Shown in pieces: positions 10,963 through 21,400 of a stretch of DNA of 64,000 bases. Positions within the stretch are counted from its first letter, which is position 1. Every line of letters starts with the position of its first letter. The DNA is taken from positions 28,346,001 to 28,410,000 of the forward strand of contig NC_090708.1 of the NCBI RefSeq assembly GCF_040954835.1, written 5' to 3'. Under the pieces are notes generated by a model. The model was not told the origin of the DNA. It saw only the letters and a program-made list of their open reading frames with translations, and made no database searches. This DNA comes from Lepisosteus oculatus. Its lineage: Eukaryota > Chordata > Actinopteri > Semionotiformes > Lepisosteidae. The position numbers were made by a program, and so were the translations under genes.

Positions 10963-11815
10963 TATGATTGTGACCAATGGGAAATAAAGTTGCTCAATAA
11001 GGTTTTGTTGTAGCAAATCAGCTACTGATTTAAGGGAGCAGCATGAAGCTTTGGACTCTAAACTGAAGGTATTCAGTTGTTCAATAAATTGTGTGTAATT
11101 TTGTCTCCATGCTGTCACCATAATGAGAATTGCTGTTCTATATTGACTTATCTGGAAGAATAAAAATAAATTGTATTTACAAATCAAATCTAATCATCTC
11201 ACTTTCATGTGTTTCTTGATATTAAAATAATGTTATTTTCTCTATACAGTACGTCCATTAAGCTAGTAGCTTCTTCTTGTATTACAGAATGCAGATTCAT
11301 CAGATTAATTATGGGCTTCAGAAAAATATTTTTATTTATTTTATAGTAATTTTAAACTAAAAGAAAACATTTAACATTTTCAGTAAAAATTATCTTTTTT
11401 TCCTTTTGAATATTTACAAATGTGGACCCTTAAACACATAAGTGATGGCAAAACTAGATGCATGACTGGAAAGATATATGTGGATATTTATGTCCTTCAA
11501 AGCACATTGACACTGTCAAATTGTGTAAAGTGCCTCATGATTATACTGTAGATCTGTGTCTCATCATGCATATGTTATAATTTTAAACAAAGGAAAACCT
11601 TTAACATTTTCATTATTTCCTTGTTGATAGTTACAAGCAATTTAAAAAAACTGACAAAAGAACTGACATAAATAATTGTTTTGTTCTGCAATTATTATCT
11701 ATGTTGTTAATAACAGAAAGCTTTTTTTTAAAGAAATTGCTTTGCTGACTGATATAACTAACTGAATTTTTGAGTAACAATAGATTAGTCTTAAATTTCA
11801 TATTTAAGACTGCTT
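10963..11815 (+). repeat. Orphan OR-unit upstream/intron block, no receptor
   Basis: Contains the GGGAGCAGCATGAAGCTTTGG tract (about 11035) and the following CTATATTGACTTATCTGG block, also present at 17205 and 30840 in front of other units. A stretch around 11520-11815 matches the sequence 200-500 bases before the OR coding exons. It stops before the acceptor and start codon. It is a relic of a duplicated OR unit whose coding exon has been lost. No reading frame here is credible. Confidence 0.7.
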
Positions 11816-11827
11816 GTTTGAAAATAA

Positions 11828-11955
11828 TTGTCGCAGGGTGTGGGTCATTGAAGCAGTCAAAGGGCGGGAATTGATTGGGCTATGTTGATTAGTGTTGCAG
11901 GATGTGGGCCATTAAGGAGTGAAAGGCTGGGTGATTAGATTATGTTGATTTCTAG
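11828..11955. repeat. Two-copy tandem repeat of about 60 bp
   Basis: GCAGGGTGTGGGTCATTGAAG... and GCAGGATGTGGGCCATTAAGG... are two diverged consecutive copies, each ending in TATGTTGATT. The origin is unknown. Confidence 0.6.
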
Positions 11956-11984
11956 GGTGGTGTCAATGTCCCAATGAATACCAC

Positions 11985-12903
11985 TGTAGTGTGCTCTCAT
12001 GAGGCACCAGTTCTGTAGGGGTTTGGGCATTTACTGGGACAATTATTAATTGTAGCAGTAAGTCACAAAATGATTCTTTTAATGGCCTTAGAATCCAACC
12101 ATGCGGTATAACTCTAACAACGCACACACACAGGCACTAATACACGAGGATCAACTGGTTGGGATAACAATTGAATTCTTGAGCTGTAATGCAGTGAAGT
12201 TGAATACTCATCCAATCTCTGGGGATTCAGATCTCCTCCGGGCAAAAAGAAACAGCTGCAGGCTCGTTGCTGTCCAATCCGCACTCTCTGGCTCCATGCC
12301 AGGCTGTGCTGTGCGGCTTGCGACAGTGCGCTGCTGATGCTCTCTGAAGACCGGTTAGTTAGTTTTGGCTAAAACTAGCAAGAGTTTGTGCACAGGAGAA
12401 AAGATGACTGTGGGTCCCAGCAGGTAAGGAAGAAAACCGGTTTGATCCTGGTGAAGTGCTAGTTCTGAATAGTGTGTTCAGCTGTCCACAGTTCTGACCT
12501 GTTCATGAGGCTTGCTGCTGATGCTAACCTCGGGTGGATCCTTTGGTTACTCGTGGCAACCTCCTCTCTCGACTCTTAGAACAAAGGAAAGTTCTGGCAC
12601 TCGGACACACTGGCCGTTACATGGTTAGAATAGTCTCGCACCCCTGGAATTCTCCTTAGAAAATCTGTGTTGCCTGTTTTTACCTGGAGGAACTTCAGCT
12701 CGTTCATTGGCTGAAAGTTTCATGGGCATCAGAGACCCACGTGGGTTACTAGGCCCTACTAGTCCCTGATTGGTTGATCAAGGTGAGATATGAGTAACCA
12801 TGCCCTCTGACCTTGGGGTTGTAAACCACTTGGATGAGGCTCTCCCTTGGAATCTTGCAGACTTTTAGGTGCCAATGGATGACCATTGATCATGATAGCC
12901 AGT
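11985..12903 (-). mobile_element. Partial LTR, family A, minus strand, internally deleted
   Basis: Starts with TGTAGTGTGCTCTCATGAGG (the complement of the LTR 3' end), as at 70. About 290 bases found in the other copies are missing at 12143. The U3 side continues to about 12900 and stops inside U3 (at CATGATAGCC), where a plus-strand LTR begins. The frame 12759-12980 on this strand is LTR sequence and not a gene. Confidence 0.78.
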
Positions 12904-13454
12904 GTAGCGGCAAGGCTTATTAATAAGAAAGAATTAAGTGTTCTGAGCCTTCCCAAATGAGGCCCCATTTCTCTGTTCATCTCTGTGGTGGAGCCACAGA
13001 GAAACTATTCATGCAGGCTGATTTAAGGTTTACTCTGATAAGGGACAGCTCCCAAAGGGGGATGCCCTTAGCTAAGCCTGGCTATCATGATCAATGGTCA
13101 TCCATTGGCGCCTATCTGTCTAGGGAGTGCCAGATGGACATCTGGACTGCATTCCTAGGTGTCAGGAGTAAATGACTCATATCTCACCCTGATCAACCAA
13201 TCAGGGACTGGTAGGGCCGAGTAACCCACGTGGGACTCTGATGCCCATGGAACTTTCAGCCAATCAACGAGCTGAAGTTCCTCCAGGTAAAAACAGGCAA
13301 CACAGAGAGCCTGGTAGGATTCAGTGGAGATTTCTGTGGACTATTCTAAAGGGAATTCAAAGGAGAATTCCAGGGCAGGACGGCCCAGGGGCAGAAGGCT
13401 CCAAGGGCAGGACATTCTAGCACACAACATTTAATTTGGCGTCCCTGGGTGGGC
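12904..13454 (+). mobile_element. Partial LTR plus primer-binding site, plus strand
   Basis: Begins TGTAGCGGCAAGGCTTATTA and follows the family-B/A U3 up to about 13330. It then jumps to the LTR end (...CACACAACA, about 13429) and a tRNA-Asn type primer site TGGCGTCCCTGGGTGGGC at 13437-13454. The U3 forms an inverted repeat with the preceding minus-strand copy (about 12640-12902 against 13060-13330). TA-element arm sequence starts immediately after the primer site, so the rest of the retroelement is gone. Confidence 0.75.
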
Positions 13455-16400
13455 TATGGCAACGCTACATTTATATGCATATTCTATTGTGATACGCAAT
13501 GACGCAAAATACCGCGGTACATGATTGGTTGACCGACAGGGGCACTCGTGGTGCGTTGGTTGGTCTTAGAAAGATTTAAATGTCTTAACTGTGCTCATTT
13601 TAGTATTGAATATTTATATGGAATTTTTACCACTGAAGGGAAATCTTAGTAGCTGAGCATAAAAAGAATAGGAGCATACTGTAACGCGTGTGAAGGCCAT
13701 GAACTACATTAATTTTGGAACATAAACATACAGTATATAGCTGGTCTCGGTATTTTAAAGAAAACATACACACCAGTATTCCATTTCTCCCTAAACATTT
13801 TAAGCATCGAAGTCTTTAACTAATGTGATACTGGAGTCAACAAGCATACTTTTAGAATTTGATTAAAAGGGAATATAATATGGAATCGCGTATCTAAAGA
13901 AATTAATAACGATATCATTATATTCATGTACTTCAACACAAGAATTGTACACGCTGTACGATGTCTGTTGATAATGTTTGTAGGGCTTTTTCAACACTCC
14001 TCATGTGACCTTGCCGGTGGCGCAAATCTACAAAATGAGATATAATGATGTGTTCTGGCTTAGACATTAACGAAGATACAAACTGCTGGTACACGTACCA
14101 TAGTTTGAGAACCACTGATCTAACTAACAAGGACAGGACATTAGCTAGCCAATAGCATAATGGAGTAATTTACTTTTCTTGTTTATTTCTTTAGCACATT
14201 TATTTGAACATTTCCATCGATTGTACAAGCACTGAAAAACTGTCCAATCCCTAGTTCATCTGGCATTTTCTTTTAGTATAACACAATTGTCAGGCTCTTG
14301 AGGAGCCTGGCAGGGTCTGCCCTCATTGAGGCAGGGAAGGAATAAGCCCCAGCTGTGGCCAACTCTTCCCACAGCAGGCGGGGTGAAGTGCTCCTTCTGG
14401 CTTTCCGGAGCTCTACTTATTATTTTACAAGAGAATGCACTTGACAAGCTGGACAGTATGCTTCTCAAAGCACTTTACAGGATAACAACAATAACAACAA
14501 CAATTTTACAAGTCTTGTGAGGAAGAATACCATCAATATTAATAATAATTAACTTTATTTTATATAGTGTCTTTAAAGGTGGATCCTCATAGCGCTTTAC
14601 AGAATAACAACTGATGAAACAACAGTGGCTGGGGGTTGAAAATACCTGTGAAACAGGTTTGTTCACAATGTACTGTAGACACAGAGTGTTACACCAATGC
14701 ATTAGCATGTTAAAGCGATTCCATTGAGGAGCCGGGCGCGATAATTGTTTTGTTCCTTGATTTTCTGATCTGCAAGGCCATTTGGTTGCAGCAAATGTGA
14801 ATTCTGTCTGGCATTGCCAGATTGTGAAAAAATAAAAGTATTTTAATCAAGATGGGGGGTAAAGGAGTCGTCTCTATGACACTCTCCCTTATAAAATGAA
14901 CGTGAAACAAAACAAAAACTAAAAATAAGATACAATCTACAGACATTCAAAACATAAACATATCTTTAAAAAATTACATATATTGTTAAATTATTACTTT
15001 AAATATATACTTTAAGTTACTGAAACAGCCAGTTAATAAAATTGTTGCAATTTTGTTCTTGTTTGGAGGTGGGGATATTCAATCAGTGCAGTGCAATGAA
15101 ATACAATATTACGCTGGGTAAACATTCCAAGGTCAAATTCTTCTGCAACCGGGGTACCTTTAAAGCAGAGACGACGAAAATAAAGTTTATTATTAATTTG
15201 CTGGACAGAGAGGTGAACATTATTATGCAGAAGACAAAGATAATGATTTACGTTGCATTGCCAGATTATGAATCAATAAAAATATTTAATTAAACACAGG
15301 TTTGCAATTCAAATGGAAATGGGGGTGACGGGAACTCTTAATCTAAATAAACATAAAATAAATAAAATAGGTTTCGATAGTTAATAACCACTTTTTATGC
15401 ACGAAACACGGGTTATTTTTCTTCTTCCTGATCAGTTTAGAAATCTGTGTACGCTGTAAGGTTTTTACTTCCTAATGTAACTTGTAAAATACGCATTTTG
15501 AATAGAAGCAGCATATACTGTTCTCTTCCTGCTATGTAGAACAGATCAGCAAGTTTTTTTTCTCCAGTCAGAGGGGTGTCAAATGGTGTCAGCCAATCAC
15601 CATTCTGAAGCCTACCGTAATCTCTGGTATAGGGACACCCCAGAATTTTGTCTCATTTTCATTTTAGGAAATCATGAAACACTTGGTTAAAAGCAATGGA
15701 GATTGTCTGTTATAGTGGACATAAAAGCAAGAGTTTGCTGCGGTGTTATTGGAAACCCAATTTTAACACAAATCGCCGGCATTATATCCTAGAAGACACA
15801 GACCAGCGCCAGACCGGGAGAATGCCCGGAGCATAACAGAAATTCAGACGAACTAGGGATTGGACAGTTTCCAAGTGCTTGTACAATCGATGGAAATGTT
15901 CAAATAAATGTGAAAAAGAAATAAAAAAATAATTTATTCCTTTATCATATTGGCTAGCTAATGTCCTCTCTTTGCTAGTTACCTGTGGCTGTGTTTCTCT
16001 GTTGCGTAGCAACGAGTGACTATATTCTCAGTCGGAGGAACATAAACAGCTTAATTTTCTTGTTAAATGTTTTTTTTTTTAAATTAAAATTCATTCCATA
16101 CAGCAATCACATATTTGGGGACCGTTTTATAAAACTTTGATGCTTAAAATGTTTAGGGATAAATGGAAGACTGGTGTGTATCTTTTCTTTAAACTACCAG
16201 CCATATACAGTACAGTTTACATACAGTAATATGTTTATGTTCCTAAATTAATATTGTTTATGATCTTCAGATGCATTATGCTCCTCTTCTTTTTATGCTC
16301 AGCTACTAAAATTTCCCTTTAGTGGTAAAATTCCATATAAATATTCAATACTAAGCAGATTAAAACATGCACAGTAAAGAGATTAAATGATTAAATCTTT

Positions 16401-16539
16401 TCGCTACCGACCAATGCACCACGAGTCCCCCTGTCGGTCATTTTGACCAGCCAATCACTTACGGCGGTAGACTGCGGTGGCTTGTGGGTAGTTTCCCGCG
16501 GTACGGGTTTGTACTGTGCATTTTGTATGGCTGCATCTG
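13455..16539. mobile_element. Long-inverted-arm TA element (copy A'), left tip missing
   Basis: The left part (from GCAAAATACCGCGGTA and GATTGGTTGACCGACAGGGG) matches the left arm of the copy at 53118. The right end reads GGCTGCATCTG|TA at 16539 with TA at 16540-16541. The right arm (about 16000-16539) is an inverted copy of the left. The interior (13900-15800) holds only short frames without motifs and LINE tail pieces at 14281-14620. No transposase is seen. Confidence 0.7.
14281..14620 (-). mobile_element. LINE 3'-tail pieces
   Basis: Two adjacent pieces contain AGCACTTTACAGGATAACAACA and TTTATTTTATATAGTGTCTTTAAAGG ... AGCGCTTTACAGAATAACAAC. The second is the same tail that ends the LINE at 18860. 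They carry no coding sequence. Confidence 0.55.
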
Positions 16540-16544
16540 TATGT

Positions 16545-18170
16545 CCCCAAAGAACTCAGTTATTATAAAAGTATTTAATTCAGTCCATTTATCATGTCCT
16601 TCATTATAATGCAATACTAAGAGAGGGCAAGTATGCCTTGCTCTTTATAAGTAATTAGCTTTTCTTGCAGTTTGCCTTTGGGATGAAAATGGCATTTTTA
16701 GAATTAAACTGAGAAATGTCACTGAACCTGCAGGGTAAGTTTTCTACACAGTCTGCTGACTTCAGTTATAATTATTTTTACTATTGAAAAAGTCAAGTCA
16801 ATTAATATCCAAATTTATTTTTGTTGTACATTTGTCGTCATTAGTATTTTGTTCCAGAACATTGATTTAATAAAAGTGAGTGTGGGAGAACAGACATCTT
16901 GTTATATACTAATATTTGTTCTTATAATTTGTTTAGTTGTCATTAAAGCATAACTTCATTCTTTGAGTCTTTATATGAATATGAAAAATGAGCTGTTTGT
17001 TTGTTTGTTTGTTTGTTTGTTTGTTTGTTTGTTTGTTTGTTTGTTTGTTTGTTTGTTTGTTTGACTGTAAGCATTCCTTCAGTATACTTCAAAAGATTTT
17101 ATATTGAGCTGTGTTGATTAAGATAGTGATTAAAATTGTGTTCAATAAGAAATACAGTTGTTCAATAAAGTTTTGTAGTACCTAATCAGCTACTGATTTA
17201 AGGGAGCAGCATGAAGGTTTGGACTCTGAAGAGAAGATTTTTAATGGCTTCAGTAGATTCCTTTCTCCAACTTATAATTACCATGAGCATTTCTGTTCTG
17301 TATTTACTTAACTGGTAGAATGAAAAAATCACATTTAAAAAATCACATCTCACCTTCAGGTGCTCATTCACATTAAAATAATGGTTTTCGCTCTATACTC
17401 CCAATGAAGCTAGGTAGCTACTTCTTGTACTACTAAAACATTTATTTGAATAATTTATAAGAAAAAGATTAGAACAAACAAAAGACCCTTGTATTTAAGA
17501 AAATTAACTACATGTGTGTTTTTGCCTATTGATGAGAATGAAATAAGTAGAACAGTGCAAAAAACACTTGATCACCAGAGAACAGCTCAGATTTCCCATT
17601 TTTGGCAAGGCATTAGTTTGTTGCCATGCTGTGTATCAATGCAGTACAATATTAAATTGGATATTATCGATTGTATTGCATTTGTATTTTATTGCTATAA
17701 TTTGACTCAGAGTTTTTCATCTCTTCTTCAGTTTCATAAATATTTTGCGGATTGTAAGAATATTGCACCTAAACACAACACTGGAGATCTAATTCATTAG
17801 TTCCTTCTTTTCCTGATGTTCTGCAGTGGTTTGTATTATTAGGTGAAGTTATAAATGTTTATTTAGAAAGAGAGAGAGTAGAAGAGTAATAATAATTAAA
17901 ACATTCAATGCACTTAGAAATGTAAAAATATTGCAATATCTTCTGGTTATTTTTTTATTTTGCAGAGTGAAAATATGTGATATCTATATTTTTTTAGTTT
18001 TAAACACTAAATGATTGCAGACATCTGTGTCTTATGTGGACATGTATGGGCTTCAGAAAACTGACTGTCATTTTACTGAAACAGCATTTTTTTTCTTTTT
18101 GTATAGTTTCAACTAGTTGAAAAAAGAACAGAAATACAATCTGAACAGTCCTTATCTTATTATTAATATC
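16545..18170 (+). repeat. Orphan OR unit: first-exon region and intron, no receptor
   Basis: Begins with the block that contains the first-exon donor in the intact units, but here the donor position reads GGGCAAGTATG (16625-16633), a GC in place of GT. It continues through GGGAGCAGCATGAAGG (about 17203), the CTCCAATGAAGC-type tract and TTTCAACTAGTTGAAAAAAG (about 18105). Homology ends near 18165, where an unrelated dispersed repeat starts. No OR coding exon follows. The frame 17489-17800 is intron sequence. Confidence 0.7.
16994..17063. repeat. (TGTT)n microsatellite, about 17 units
   Basis: A perfect tetranucleotide run of about 70 bp inside the orphan OR-unit intron. The corresponding intron positions of the other units do not show it. 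Confidence 0.95.
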
Positions 18171-18850
18171 TTAAAGAGTTTATATTTAGCAATTCATGTG
18201 TCTGAAAACACAATTATATTTCAATTAAAAAACAATGACTAATTAAGGTACAGGGGATATGAAAAGTTGATAAGCCCCTGGTTTAATTAAATGAATTAAA
18301 TTTAATTAAATAAATAATAAGTAAATAATAAGATTTCGGTTTTCAAATAATTAGGTCTGAGTCTGTATGGCCCAAACCTATATACAGTAAAGATCAGATA
18401 TGCTGTGAGTTTGGTCTTCAACAAGCAAGTATGTAGAAACAAGCCATGCCACATAAAAAGCTCACCCATTCAGAAAGGGTTACAAAACCATTTGGGATCT
18501 GGGGCTCCACTAGTCCACTCTCAAACAGGTTGTCTGACAGATCAGTCTACAAATGGAAAAGGACTCTCTACTTAGCAGTGACTGTCCTACCAAAATCTCT
18601 CCAAGAACAAAACAGAAAATACCTAGGCTGTTACAAAGAATCCCAAAGATATATCTAAATAATTACAGGCCACACTTGCATTGGTCAGAGTGAGTGTTGA
18701 TGACCCATTAAAAATAACTGAATAAGAATAAGGTTCATGGAAGGATATCAATTCTTTGGCCAGTTAAGATTCTTGGGCAGTGTACCACGGTACACTTACG
18801 TCATCTAGATGTGGTAATGAGTTTTGACACACAATCTGAGTGACTGCATC
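18171..18850. other. Dispersed repeat of unknown class and spacer
   Basis: 18171-18570 aligns in pieces with 4680-4900 (AGATCAGTCTACAAATGG is shared). The frame 18446-18658 (MPHKKLTHSERVTKPFGIWG...) is preserved only here and I do not recognise it. It may be a decayed transposon frame. Confidence 0.4.
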
Positions 18851-18852
18851 AG

Positions 18853-18853
<1 letters not shown>

Positions 18854-18884
<31 letters not shown>
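18854..18884. repeat. (AAT)n microsatellite at the LINE 3' end
   Basis: A run of about ten AAT units that forms the 3' terminal tail of the minus-strand LINE. This is typical of L2-type elements. Confidence 0.9.
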
Positions 18885-19304
18885 GCTTTATTTTATATGA
18901 CGTCTTTAAAGGTGGCTTCCTGAAGCGCTTTACAGAATGACAACAATAAATTAAAAGAATACACAAGATAAAACACAATTACAATATATAGAGGAGACCG
19001 TGGATGGTGGTACTAAGAAAAGCAGAGGGGTGAAGAATGGAACCAGATAAGTGAAGGCTTTTCTAAAGAAGAGGGTTTTGAGTCTGGATTTGAAGGAGTT
19101 TAGAGAAGGTGACTCTCTGATATCCTTGGGGAGAGAGTAACAGAGCTTGGGGGATAACAGGAGAAGACCCTGTCACCCATACAATGTAGACGGGCTTGGG
19201 GGGCAGTAAGGAGAGCAGAATTAGAAGAGCGAAGGTTGCGAGGTGGGGAGTAGGGCTATAAAAGTTCAGACAGGTACTGAGGTGCCAAGCCATGCAGAGC
19301 CTTA
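18854..19304 (-). mobile_element. L2-like LINE, 3' part with (AAT)n tail
   Basis: On the minus strand the end of the RT ORF reads KALHGLAPQYLSELL ... SPPRNLRSSNSALL ... ESPSLNSFKSRLKT. The 3' UTR follows with the AAAGCGCTTTACA-type hairpin (about 18925) and an (ATT)n tail at 18854-18884. One stop follows SELL. The LINE is cut at 19304 by the TA element. Its upstream part is at 23285-23695. Confidence 0.85.
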
Positions 19305-19372
19305 TACAGATGCAGCCATTCAAAATGCGCGGGCGATACTGCATTATTTTCCGGTACGCTGTACGCAGTCTA

Positions 19373-19433
19373 CCGCAAGCTACCGGTAAATACCGCGAGT
19401 TACCGGTAAATACCGCTAGTTACCGTAAATTCT
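19373..19433. repeat. Subterminal tandem 20-mer repeats of the TA element
   Basis: About three units of TACCGCGAGTTACCGGTAAA (first unit CAAGC, third CTAGT variants). The copy at 5186 has two units at about 5250-5290. Their place about 65 bases inside the tip suggests binding sites for a transposase. Confidence 0.75.
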
Positions 19434-20209
19434 CCTATAATACGACAAGCAAAATAATAGTATCCGGAATTTCCGCAAGGTGGAGCTAATAAAGCTCAAC
19501 CTCTCATGTTTGAGCTGTGGCCATCAGTCTTTAACGAAGATATTACTAATAGTATTAATAATGAATGACCTTGGACAAGCTGTAAGTGTAAACTCAAAGT
19601 ATTGCCCTGGTCAACATTCTTTTTTTTATTGACTGTCTTTGTAAAAGTAACACCACAGCATTTCGCAATCACGCATTTGTTTCCAATCATGCAAAGTACA
19701 GTAATTCACCATGCCTTTCACATGCTCATAAAAGAGATTGATTTAGGAACATAAACATATTACCGTATGCAAACTGTACTGTATACAGTATGTATATGTA
19801 TATTAATGTCTTAACTGTGCCTGTTTAAGTATTGAATATTCATATCTAATTTTACCACTGAAGGGAAATCTTAGTAGCTGAGCATAAAAAGAATAGGAGC
19901 ATACTGCAACGCGTGTGAAGGCCATAAACGATATTAATTTTGGAACATAAACATACAGTATATAGCTGGTCTTGGTACTTTAAAGAAAAAAATACACACC
20001 GGTATTCCATTTCTCCCTAAATATTTTAAGCTTCGAAGTCTTTAACTAATGTGATACCGGAGTCAACAAGCATACTTTTAGAATTTGATTAAAAGGGAAT
20101 ATAATATGGAATCGCGTATCTAAAGAATTTAATAACGGTATGATTATATTCGTGTACTGCGACAGGGCTGTGTAAGGCTGTTTCGCCTCCCTGTTCATGC
20201 GAGTTCCCC

Positions 20210-20285
20210 TGTAGCCTACTGGTCTAGGTGCGTGACTAACAACGCACAGGTTGTGTGTTCAAATCCAGCTGGTGCTGGACTTTTC
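20210..20285 (+). repeat. tRNA-like (pol III box A/B) module
   Basis: Contains box-A-like TAGCCTACTGG and box-B-like TGTTCAAATCC, spaced as in a tRNA, with CTAACAACGCACAGG at the anticodon-arm position. Two more copies lie in the arms of element D (53711-53785 plus, 58776-58850 minus). The T-arm pairing is poor and no clean acceptor stem is visible, so it is a tRNA-derived sequence, not a working tRNA gene. Confidence 0.65.
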
Positions 20286-20592
20286 TTTTAACAAACATTT
20301 CTTCGAAAAAATAGAATAGCGATATTATGGACAATCAATTGACTTTTATATTTCAAAATTTCGCAACATGATCGATTCTAAGTCATTTTTGATAACAATG
20401 AATAGTCACCTTCTTCCCTTCTGACAGCGGTTCCTGCTTCTATTGTGTATGTGTGCAACAGAGTACATTTTTATAGAGAAATGGAGGCTGGACAGTATGC
20501 GTTACAATATAAACATTTATATTGATTTAAATCGTGTTCTGATTTAAATCGCAAATGTGTGTTTAATTATGTGTTTTTTAATCATAATCAGG

Positions 20593-20925
20593 TTAACTTT
20601 GTAACTGATTGAATATATACCTTTTGTATTCTGATAACCCTCTCGATAAGATCTGTTAGTTTTACATGCATATTCTATGTATTAATAAATGTATCTTCGT
20701 GTATTAGTACCTGTGTATGTGCGTTGTTTGAGTTATATCGTATGGTTGGATTCTAAAGCCATCAAAATAATCAACTTTGTGATTTACTGCTACAATTAAT
20801 AATTGGTTCAGTAAATGCCCAAACCCTACAGAACTGGTGCCTTTAGAGAGCCACAACATTACATTTATGGCGTCCCTGAACAGCTATGAATGACTACATA
20901 TTTGGCGTCCCTGAGCCGGTTTTCT
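20593..20925 (+). mobile_element. LTR 3' part with duplicated primer-binding site
   Basis: From GTAACTGATTGAATATATACC it matches 41500-41757, the family-A' LTR end, including ATTAATAAATGTAT and GAACTGGTGCC. After the LTR end near 20858 there are two primer-site-like words, TGGCGTCCCTGAACAG (20868) and TGGCGTCCCTGAGCCGG (20903). It is truncated on both sides and embedded in the TA element. Confidence 0.7.
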
Positions 20926-20928
20926 TAC

Positions 20929-21090
20929 ACCAGTATGTTTTGGAGTGCGAGAGGGACACATATGGAGAAAAACCATGTAACCCAGAGAGAACCTGCAAAC
21001 CCCACACACACAGGATGACAGGAATTGAACCTAGGACCCCAGTGCTCCAAGATAGCAATGCTAACCACTTTGCCACCATTATAAATGGAT
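20929..21090 (-). mobile_element. tRNA-type SINE-like repeat
   Basis: On the minus strand it begins ATGGTGGCAAAGTGG TTAGC and passes GGGTTC-like and TGCAGGTTCTCTCTGGG. This is the dispersed fish repeat also seen at 49053-49230 (minus) and 63574-63775 (plus). The frame read across it is not a gene. Confidence 0.7.
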
Positions 21091-21114
21091 GGATATCTTA
21101 GTTATCTTTCTAGT

Positions 21115-21400
21115 TCACAGGTTTGCATGCATAATTTAATTTTGAAAGCCACTGAGACATCAGGTACTACTGTTGTATTTATGAAAAAGAAACAAAACAA
21201 AAAACATACTAACAACTGTGCCATCCTACTCCTTAGTTAATACATTTTATTATTCGTAAACAGTTAACATTGTTAGCAAAATATTTTGAATTATATTTAA
21301 CCCTATTTTTTCTTTAGTTTTGTATTTAACTTATTATATGATAGTCAGACTTAATGTATATTTGAACAATGAAAATATATTTTTACAAGATTTTACATTA
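21115..21400. repeat. Interior segment shared by TA elements B and D
   Basis: Nearly identical over about 285 bases to 56890-57165, including TTTGCATGCATAATTTAATT and the GTACTACTGTTGTATTTATG tract. This is strong evidence that the two elements come from one longer ancestor. Noncoding. Confidence 0.85.

Noticed and set aside
5186..16539. One 11.4-kb transposon from the left tip at 5186 to the right tip at 16539
   Set aside because: The interval holds an OR pseudogene unit, an orphan OR block and several other insertions, and a second left arm at 13455. The two tips belong to different copies.
20210..20285. Functional tRNA gene
   Set aside because: Pol III boxes are present, but the acceptor and T stems do not pair well, and the sequence is repeated inside transposon arms.
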